From: Chryseobacterium rhizoplanae
GTDB taxonomy: Bacteria > Bacteroidota > Bacteroidia > Flavobacteriales > Weeksellaceae
Direction of reading: 5' to 3'
Length of the DNA stretch: 64,000 nucleotides
NCBI RefSeq assembly: GCF_900182655.1
Contig: NZ_FXTC01000014.1
Span: 58,676-122,675 of the forward strand
The position numbers and the translations under genes are program-made. The notes beneath the pieces are model-generated. The model was not told where the DNA came from, made no database searches, and saw only the letters and a list, made by a program, of their open reading frames with translations. Below are positions 58,501 to 64,000 of the stretch, piece after piece (the stretch's first letter is position 1; each line of letters begins with the position of its first letter).

Positions 58501-61500
58501 ACGCAGATGGTAAAACATTGGGTACTGATCCAAAACTATTACTTCACTTAGGAAACGTTTCTGAGGATGTATTGAAGGATGGAAAAATGCAGTATGAAAA
58601 CGGATTGCCAACTCCTGGTACACCATCTTCTACCACAAATTCAAACTGGGGAATACAGCCAAAACAACCTCCGATTCTTTATGCATTCTCTACGGAAGGA
58701 GATGATAGAAAAGTGCAGGATGCCGGATATGACGGTCTTACTTCTGATCAGGAAGCAATGAGATTTGGGAATACCTTTGTAAACCCGGTAACCAATATTG
58801 CTGACCCTGCAGTGGATGACTTTGTATTCTATCTTTCTGATAAATTTACAGGAAGCCAGGCTGCTTCAGTGGTGGAACGATACAAGTATTTCAGAAACCC
58901 GGAAGGAAACTCGGAAGCAAACTCTCTGAACGTAGCTTCACAAACTCCGGATGCAGAAGATATCAATAAAGATTATAACCTTGATCAGACTGAAAATTAT
59001 AATCAGTATGTTATAAAACTTGACCAGCCAAGTTTGTCACTTGGATCAAATAATATTGTAGATGTAAAAACAGTAAAAGCAAGTTTCCAGAACGGTCAGT
59101 CTGCAGATGTAAAATGGTACCTGTTCAGAATTCCTGTTGCTAATTATGATCCAGCCGAAGGAACTGCAGATCCATCAGTATTGAACAATGTAAGGTTTGC
59201 AAGATTGATGCTGGCAGGTTTTGATCAGACTTCTACTTTAAGATTCGGAACAATGGATCTTGTAAGATCAGACTGGAGAAAGTATACAAGTAAAATTGCA
59301 AGTTTAAATGTTACTAATCCAGAAGAAGGAACAGGAACAGTGACAGATCCTAATTTTGAAATAGGAAGTGTAAATATTGAAGAAAATGCATTAAACCAGC
59401 CCCCATACGTATTGCCTCCGGGAATCGACAGACAGGTGTTGAGTGGAAATGCAGGAGCTCAGAGACAGAATGAAGCCTCGCTTTACATGAAAGTGAAAGA
59501 ACTTAAAACTGAGGCAAGAGGTGTGTTCAAAAATACAACATTGGATATGAGAAGATATAAAAAGCTGAAGCTTTTTGTGCATGCTCATGATCCAGAAAAT
59601 AGAGATTTAAATGTAGGAACGTATGATCCTAAGACAAAATTCTTTATTCGTTTTGGAAGTGATGCCACTGATAACTATTATGAATATGAATCTACAATGA
59701 AGCTTACTTCTACAACTTCTACAGCTCCTATGGAAATCTGGCCAATTGAAAATGAAGTTGATTTTGATGTTCAGAACTTTGTAGATGCTAAGATCAGAAG
59801 AGACAAATCAGGTGTTGCAATCACGAATAGAACAATGGATCTTGTCTATCAGGAACCGTATAAAAATATTTATATTAAAGGTAGGCCAAGTTTAGGAAAT
59901 ATTACCACTATTATGATTGGGGTAAGAAATGCAGATCCAAGAACAAACTCTACCATAACGAGGATTCTTTGGGTAAATGAAATCCGCCTTTCTGAAATTG
60001 AGAATGATGGAGGATATGCAGGAAATGCCAGCTTGAACTTTAATATGGGAGATTTGGCAACAGTTAACGCCAATGCTTCCTATACATCTGTCGGTTTCGG
60101 AAATATAGATTCAAAACCTGCGGAAAGAACTCAGTCTACTCAATCAGCATTCAGTATTAATACAGCGATCAATGTAGATAAATTCCTTCCTGAAAAAACA
60201 GGGGTGAAGATTCCTTTAAACTATTCTTACTCACAGACTATTGAAGATCCGAAATACAATCCTCTGGATACCGACGTAGAATTCAGTAAGGCACCAAACA
60301 GAGAGCAATTGAAAAAAGTGGCGAGAACCTATACTCAGCAAAGAAGTATAGGAGTCGTGAATATGCATAAGGAGAGAGTAAATCCGAATAAAAAGCCTAA
60401 GTTCTATGACATTGAAAACGTTTCGGTAACGGCTGTTTATAACGATGACTATTTCAGGGATATTTATACCAAGAGAAATTACAGACAGTACCTGAGAGGA
60501 TATGTTGATTATAACTACACATTTAAGCCGTGGGTGATCAAGCCTTTCAATAAAATGATCAGTGATACCGCAAAATCTACAAAGTATCTGAGATGGGTTA
60601 AAGAATTCAATTTTAATCCGATTCCTACAAGAATATCTTTCAGAACTGAAATCGACAGAAATTACAACGAACTTGAGTTCAGAAACGTGGAAGCAATCCT
60701 GAACGGAAATATGAATAGTGACTTTGATGCCATCAGAAACAGAAACTTCTTCTTTGGATGGCAGTATGGGTTAGGATTCAATTTCACAAAATCATTAAAA
60801 CTGGAAATCAATTCAGCAACCAGAACGCTGAATGACAATCTGGATGTAAATTCGATGGACAGCAAATCGATTTTCGGAAATGTATTCAGAGCAGGTAGAC
60901 CGGTATTGTATAACCACAGAGCACAGCTGAATTATAAACTTCCGTTCCAGTATCTACCTTACCTGGATTTCATTGATGCAGAAGTAGGATACGGATTTAC
61001 TTATAACTGGGCGGCAAGATCTACTTCATTGACTGGATTTGTAGATCCTAATACAAACCAGACTGCAAGTTTGGGATCTGTAGGACAGAATACCAATGTT
61101 ATTCAGGCAACGGCTTCAGCGGATCTTCCTAAATTCTTTAATCAGTTTAATTACTTTAAAAACATCAATGCAAAACTACAGAAGCGCAGACAGGAGATGG
61201 ACTCTCTGAATAATGTGTATACAAAACAATGGGAAAAAAACAGATACAGATATAAGAAATATAAATTTAAGAATAAGCTTACTCCACTTCAAAGTGCAGC
61301 ATTCTTCCTTACTTCTTTCAAACAGTTAAATGTAAGTTATAACGAAACGAATGGAACAGTACTTCCGGGCCTAATATCAGCTCCAAACTTTTATGGATAC
61401 GGACAGACATTGGGTGGGCCAACACTAGGATTCCTTTTAGGATCTCAGGCTGATATCAGAAGAACAGTAATGGAAAACGGCTGGGTAAGTGGTTCCAATT

Positions 61501-62675
61501 ATATGACCGACCCATATGTAAGAATGTCGACCAAAGAATTGAAAGCAGACTTGCAGATGATGCCGATGAATGATTTAAGAATTGACCTTAGTGTATTGCA
61601 CAATTACAACAGTAATTTTTCACATACAGGATTTAATTATACAAACAACGGCGTTGCGGATCCTGACTTTACATTTGCCAGCGAAATGATAACTTATTCC
61701 AACTCGGCAGTACTACTTAATACATCATTTAAAGATGGGCAGGCGGTTTACCAGGCGATTAGAGAAAATGCAAGAGCACTTTCACAACAATTGGGAGGTC
61801 CGGGAGCAGTATTGGATAACGATGGATTTGCGAAGCATTACAGCATTGGAAATGCCTATGTATTGATCCCAGCCTTTAGAGCAGCTATGGAAGGGAAATC
61901 TGTAACCCCAATGACTAATCCTAAAAAAACAGGATTCCCGTTACCAAACTGGAGAATTACGTACTCGGGATTAAAAAATATCCCTATAATCAGTGGGCAG
62001 TTCACCAAGTTTGATATCTTACATGGTTATACAGCAACCTATACAGCAACAGGTATCCAAAGCAATGTAGATTATCACGGTAACCCGGATGGATACTACC
62101 AGACAGTAGATGGTGCAGGAAATGTAATCAAAAACGATGGCGACAAGATCAATCCATATACATTCGCACAGGTAGGATACGTAGAATCTTTTTCACCACT
62201 TATTGGAGTAGATGTTACCATGAGAAACAATATGCAGTTCGGGATACAATACAATAAAACAAGAATGATGGTACTGGGATTGGTAAACCAGACGCTTACC
62301 GAAGATGCCAACACAGAATATGTTGTAAGACTTGGATATATTGTCAGAAACTTCAGATTGGGAACAGCCAACATCAGAGGTAGAGGAACAAGAGGAAAAG
62401 GAAGTGACCTTAACATCAGAGGTGATATTTCATTAAGAGACAGCAAGACTTCCATTATGAATATACTGCTAAATGATGCCCAGGTAACAGGAGGACAAAG
62501 ACTGATGAACATCAAACTTTCCGCAGATTATAACGTTTCTGAGAATCTGAATCTGAGAGTATTCTATGAACAGATGACCTCAAAGTACAAGATCTCTACA
62601 GCATTCCCGCTGTCTACAGTGAGAGCAGGTATTTCTGCCACATTTACATTCGGAGATTCCGGAGGCGGATTCTAA
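55578..62675 (+). CDS. sprA: T9SS outer-membrane translocon protein SprA
   Basis: A 2365-residue outer-membrane beta-barrel, the conduit of the type IX secretion system (Sov in Porphyromonas). A signal peptide (FLFLSFLCMSVSAFAQ) leads into a giant beta-rich protein with typical SprA parts: YEAYYDIKTGMYYVYPKIG near residue 43, FIYNTKARKLNANEFTFQPQ near 424, and the end VRAGISATFTFGDSGGGF. The start is TTG 55578 or GTG 55581, since no ATG fits; ruvA ends three bases upstream. It would export the T9SS proteins at 21082, 30740 and 36528. Confidence 0.97.
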   Translation: MVANIKHLNIFLFLSFLCMSVSAFAQVQKDTAIIRKKYEVADPTRYEAYYDIKTGMYYVYPKIGNTITGPPTAMSPEEYKEYMLATQTKAYYKEKSDKYNLLFRKDRSDARKKGLIPSLLINNRLFETIFGGNKIEIIPSGYASLDFAGLYQKIDNPMILPQNRTSFTFDIDQRIQLGLLGKVGENLQLKANYDTQSGFAFENRMNLVWQAKGSWKDLQSKGLGNVDKPNEGGEDKIIKRVEFGNVNMPLSTSLIRGSQSLFGVKTEFQLGKTFGTVVLSQQQGEARNIVVQGGGVMNNFKVNAIDYEENQHYFLGHYFFNKYDDALLNYPQINSTINITRLEVWVLDQGNSNLAYQKSIIGIRDLGEAAGGITLPDNSLNGLYDKVSTVAGTREAGKNYGTIFQGQVLPGDPTPYDNGEQFIYNTKARKLNANEFTFQPQLGYISLNQKLNDQQLLAVSYSYTVNGSNKVYKVGEFSEESPVLVTKVLRVNNKVNTQSPMWDLMMKNIYSIDAGQVAQDGFILNAYYRDPKTGGKVNYLPDTPVKDQNLLKLFNWDRLNMNGDIQNNKDGSKGDGIFDFVNGITIRPETGRIIFTKVQPFGSYMQKVLGGTFDPQYVFQDLYTKQKQQASASNLAQRYTMEGRYKGVQGQGISLGAVNVPQGSVKVAANGVQLTEGVDYTVDYMLGTVTIINENVKQSGQAINISLENQLTFNTQRKRFLGLNLERRFSENFILGGTVINYSESPLTQKVNFGQEAVNNTMAGINLMYNNQAPYLTRLTNKLPMVKTEAPSNLNFKMEAAYLIPGLNKGTNNQSYIDDFEQTTSKISLKEPAAWSLASKPEKNKLPPFNTVPGNDDITSGYGRGLLTWYNIDPRFWGVGGKAPAGITPQSVSNHASRRVQYSEIYNNRDFVAGEQTFTNTFDISYFPKEKGPYNVNPVTEQAQSRWAGIMRSISVPNFVTSNIEYVEFWMMDPYADGKTLGTDPKLLLHLGNVSEDVLKDGKMQYENGLPTPGTPSSTTNSNWGIQPKQPPILYAFSTEGDDRKVQDAGYDGLTSDQEAMRFGNTFVNPVTNIADPAVDDFVFYLSDKFTGSQAASVVERYKYFRNPEGNSEANSLNVASQTPDAEDINKDYNLDQTENYNQYVIKLDQPSLSLGSNNIVDVKTVKASFQNGQSADVKWYLFRIPVANYDPAEGTADPSVLNNVRFARLMLAGFDQTSTLRFGTMDLVRSDWRKYTSKIASLNVTNPEEGTGTVTDPNFEIGSVNIEENALNQPPYVLPPGIDRQVLSGNAGAQRQNEASLYMKVKELKTEARGVFKNTTLDMRRYKKLKLFVHAHDPENRDLNVGTYDPKTKFFIRFGSDATDNYYEYESTMKLTSTTSTAPMEIWPIENEVDFDVQNFVDAKIRRDKSGVAITNRTMDLVYQEPYKNIYIKGRPSLGNITTIMIGVRNADPRTNSTITRILWVNEIRLSEIENDGGYAGNASLNFNMGDLATVNANASYTSVGFGNIDSKPAERTQSTQSAFSINTAINVDKFLPEKTGVKIPLNYSYSQTIEDPKYNPLDTDVEFSKAPNREQLKKVARTYTQQRSIGVVNMHKERVNPNKKPKFYDIENVSVTAVYNDDYFRDIYTKRNYRQYLRGYVDYNYTFKPWVIKPFNKMISDTAKSTKYLRWVKEFNFNPIPTRISFRTEIDRNYNELEFRNVEAILNGNMNSDFDAIRNRNFFFGWQYGLGFNFTKSLKLEINSATRTLNDNLDVNSMDSKSIFGNVFRAGRPVLYNHRAQLNYKLPFQYLPYLDFIDAEVGYGFTYNWAARSTSLTGFVDPNTNQTASLGSVGQNTNVIQATASADLPKFFNQFNYFKNINAKLQKRRQEMDSLNNVYTKQWEKNRYRYKKYKFKNKLTPLQSAAFFLTSFKQLNVSYNETNGTVLPGLISAPNFYGYGQTLGGPTLGFLLGSQADIRRTVMENGWVSGSNYMTDPYVRMSTKELKADLQMMPMNDLRIDLSVLHNYNSNFSHTGFNYTNNGVADPDFTFASEMITYSNSAVLLNTSFKDGQAVYQAIRENARALSQQLGGPGAVLDNDGFAKHYSIGNAYVLIPAFRAAMEGKSVTPMTNPKKTGFPLPNWRITYSGLKNIPIISGQFTKFDILHGYTATYTATGIQSNVDYHGNPDGYYQTVDGAGNVIKNDGDKINPYTFAQVGYVESFSPLIGVDVTMRNNMQFGIQYNKTRMMVLGLVNQTLTEDANTEYVVRLGYIVRNFRLGTANIRGRGTRGKGSDLNIRGDISLRDSKTSIMNILLNDAQVTGGQRLMNIKLSADYNVSENLNLRVFYEQMTSKYKISTAFPLSTVRAGISATFTFGDSGGGF

Positions 62676-62690
62676 AAATGATACAAACTT

Positions 62691-62718
62691 AAAAGTCCTT
62701 CAGTTTTGAAGGACTTTT
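62691..62718 (+). terminator. Terminator after sprA
   Basis: AAAAGTCCTTCA and TGAAGGACTTTT form a perfect 12-bp stem around GTTT, followed by TTT. Confidence 0.88.
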
Positions 62719-62731
62719 TTTATATCCAATA

Positions 62732-62762
62732 TTTGAAGCTACTATATTTTTGAATACATTTG
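62732..62762 (+). promoter_or_regulatory. Promoter of gcvH
   Basis: TTTG (62732-62735), a 19-bp spacer and TACATTTG (62755-62762) match the Bacteroidota consensus exactly, 20 bp before the gcvH ATG. Confidence 0.75.
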
Positions 62763-62782
62763 TACAAAATAAAAATTAAAAA

Positions 62783-63160
62783 ATGAACACACCATCAGAA
62801 TTAAAGTACACCAAAGATCACGAATGGATCAAGATCGAAGGTAACGTTGCTACAATCGGTATTACAGACTTCGCTCAGGGAGAACTTGGAGACATCGTAT
62901 ACGTAGACATCGATACTGTAGATGATGATCTTAATGGAGGAGATGTTTTCGGAAGTGTAGAAGCAGTAAAGACGGTTTCAGATCTATTCTTACCTATTGC
63001 TGGAAAGGTTATTGAGTTCAATTCAGAATTGGAAGCTCAGCCTGAACTGTTAAATACAGATCCTTATGGAGACGGATGGATTATCAAATTGGAAATTGCT
63101 GATGGGGCAGATCAGTCTGAGTTACTTTCTGCAGATGATTACAAAGCTATCATTGGATAA
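62783..63160 (+). CDS. gcvH: Glycine cleavage system H protein
   Basis: A 125-residue lipoyl carrier protein that shuttles the aminomethyl group between the P, T and L proteins. ELKYTKDHEWIKIEGNVATI opens it and the lipoylation site lies in FGSVEAVKTVSDLFLPIAG (Lys near residue 62). Length is normal. It has its own consensus promoter after the sprA terminator. The other gcv genes are not in the window. Confidence 0.97.
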   Translation: MNTPSELKYTKDHEWIKIEGNVATIGITDFAQGELGDIVYVDIDTVDDDLNGGDVFGSVEAVKTVSDLFLPIAGKVIEFNSELEAQPELLNTDPYGDGWIIKLEIADGADQSELLSADDYKAIIG

Positions 63161-63512
63161 GATTTCAAAAATATTTAGTAAGATATTGCCCATTTATTGG
63201 GCATTTCTTACTTATATGCTTCTCAAGCCCGGAGAAGAAAATCATGAATATTGGTTTATGTTCAGCGGGATTGATAAAATTTTACATTTAAGTATATTCG
63301 CAGCCTTAGGTTTCTTTTTCATTGCTGCTTTTCCTAAAATAAAATTCTCATACTTTTTTCAGATCATCCTTATCTATGCATTCCTTACCGAAATTCTTCA
63401 GGAAGAAATGGGACTAGGCAGATCGATGGAAACATTAGATATCGTAGCAGATACTATAGGATGTCTATTGGGATACTATATATATAGAATAGTAATCAAG
63501 CGCTTCTTTTAA
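63153..63512 (+). CDS. VanZ-like membrane protein
   Basis: A 119-residue protein with four helices in the VanZ pattern: ILPIYWAFLTYMLLKPGEEN, DKILHLSIFAALGFFFIAAF, FFQIILIYAFLTEILQEEMG and DIVADTIGCLLGYYIYRIV. The conserved DKxxH and ExxQ-type sites (DKILH; EILQE) fit the family. TTG 63153 overlaps the gcvH stop by eight bases; ATG 63135 would also be possible. Function in flavobacteria is unknown. Confidence 0.85.
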   Translation: MDKISKIFSKILPIYWAFLTYMLLKPGEENHEYWFMFSGIDKILHLSIFAALGFFFIAAFPKIKFSYFFQIILIYAFLTEILQEEMGLGRSMETLDIVADTIGCLLGYYIYRIVIKRFF

Positions 63513-63598
63513 CTTTACTATTAAAAAAGAGTGGTATACTTTTCCTCTACATAATAACATTAAGGTTTTCTCAAACTTTTACACCTTCAAACTTAATT

Positions 63599-63715
63599 AG
63601 GAGCTTCATCCTGCTATCCATTCCTACTCCTCGCGCCGATACTTTCCCACGCGCAAACCCATCTGCTCTCCAACCCAGGCTGCGGGGTAACCATTCCTAT
63701 CAGGGCTAGGGGGTA
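63599..63715. repeat. GC-rich intergenic element
   Basis: This element has inner complements such as GCGC at 63633 and 63650 and CCAACCC against GGGGTAACC. I recall similar elements with an AGGAGC start and an ATCAGGGCTAGG end between genes of flavobacteria, so it is probably a dispersed repeat; a structured RNA is the alternative. Confidence 0.5.
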
Positions 63716-63936
63716 CCGTTGTTCGGGTTATTGGGTTTCTAGTTTTGGGTTTCTATGTAGAAAAGGAACATTGGTGTTGAATTTTCATATTCCTGATTTC
63801 TATAGAAGGTGGTTAGTGAGTATAAATCTCTGTTCCCATTGTGTCAGCTGGAATCCAAACTTCTTTACGAGAGCTCTTAAAGGAAGTAAGTTGCCAGGAT
63901 GAAGTTTAAGATTTTTTTAGCAGTTAGTATTCGCAG

Positions 63937-63962
63937 TGTCATGCTGAGCAGAGTCGAAGCAT
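63937..63962. repeat. Short intergenic repeat core
   Basis: TGTCATGCTGAGCAGAGTCG followed by AAGCAT is a variant of the core found at 5857-5878 and 9337-9358. Confidence 0.55.
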
Positions 63963-64000
63963 TTTAATTAAGGTTATATCTGTGCTATTATAAATTTTAC

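Larger units (their letters stand above)
63513..64000. other. Non-coding end of the window with a GC-rich element
   Basis: I see no gene in these 488 bp. About 63599-63715 is clearly richer in G and C than anything else in the window and has the ends AGGAGCTTCATCCTGCT and TATCAGGGCTAGGGG. A short repeat core related to those at 5857 and 9337 lies at 63937-63962. Confidence 0.6.

Noticed and set aside
62096..62515. Long antisense frame inside sprA
   Set aside because: sprA coding sequence is well conserved through this stretch, and the antisense protein shows no recognisable motif.

Overview
The window looks like part of the chromosome of a Chryseobacterium-type member of the Bacteroidota (Flavobacteriia, Weeksellaceae). 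It is AT-rich, and its promoters have the Bacteroidota form TTTG-N18/19-TAnnTTTG rather than -35/-10 boxes; clear examples lie before paaK, gcvH and the tRNA. It carries SprA, the giant outer-membrane protein of the type IX secretion system (T9SS), three proteins with T9SS C-terminal sorting tails, and the order maeB-ruvA-sprA-gcvH. The assignment is an inference from gene content; no 16S gene is present.

Layout. 1-1214: 5' part of clpB (minus strand). 1582-18342: an almost complete phenylacetate degradation cluster (TetR regulator, paaK-E-A-B-C, an inserted alpha/beta hydrolase, paaD-G-H, a small unknown gene, paaI, a DUF6624-like gene, paaJ, paaY, a REP-associated transposase (RAYT), an esterase, a small membrane protein, and paaZ with an extra C-terminal domain). 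PaaK makes phenylacetyl-CoA, PaaABC(D)E epoxidises the ring, PaaG isomerises to the oxepin, PaaZ opens and oxidises the ring, and PaaG/H/J carry out beta-oxidation to acetyl- and succinyl-CoA. The paaK promoter has a palindromic operator on its predicted transcription start. Most gaps of 80-150 bp inside the cluster hold long imperfect inverted repeats of a few families.

18472-19379: a second RAYT with a perfect 45-bp palindrome in frame inside its own coding sequence, followed by a short unlisted gene for a six-cysteine peptide with a double-glycine-type leader. 19532-23510: DUF4241 protein, SMUG2-like glycosylase, a T9SS protein, a tail-collar protein, an enoyl-CoA hydratase relative. 23769-30657: membrane proteins around a small winged-helix regulator with two matching palindromes, a Coq4-like protein, DUF4173/DUF1361 membrane proteins and two lipoproteins. 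30740-36453: T9SS subtilase, dtd operon, greA, HIT protein, clpX. 36528-40210: T9SS surface protein, small membrane protein, TlpA-like thioredoxin, tRNA(CAU).

40598-46095 (minus strand) is the most interesting locus: a VKOR-DsbA fusion with a degenerate C39-like front domain, a C39-peptidase ABC exporter, a second six-cysteine leader peptide and an HlyD-type adaptor. I read it as a machine that cleaves, exports and oxidatively folds small cysteine-rich peptides. The orphan peptide gene at 19218, 22 kb away, has the same leader start (MKNLKKLSR) and a near-identical 24-bp upstream block at the same 20-bp distance from its ATG, so the two probably form one regulon and share one exporter. 46096-47212 is mostly non-coding and ends in a good candidate for a ~90-nt small RNA. 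47213-50939 is a minus-strand operon (GtrA, acyltransferase, FucP-type MFS, DUF3810), and 51303-63512 holds a small coiled-coil protein, a BadF-type kinase, maeB, ruvA, sprA, gcvH and a VanZ-like gene. The last ~490 bp are non-coding and contain an unusually GC-rich element.
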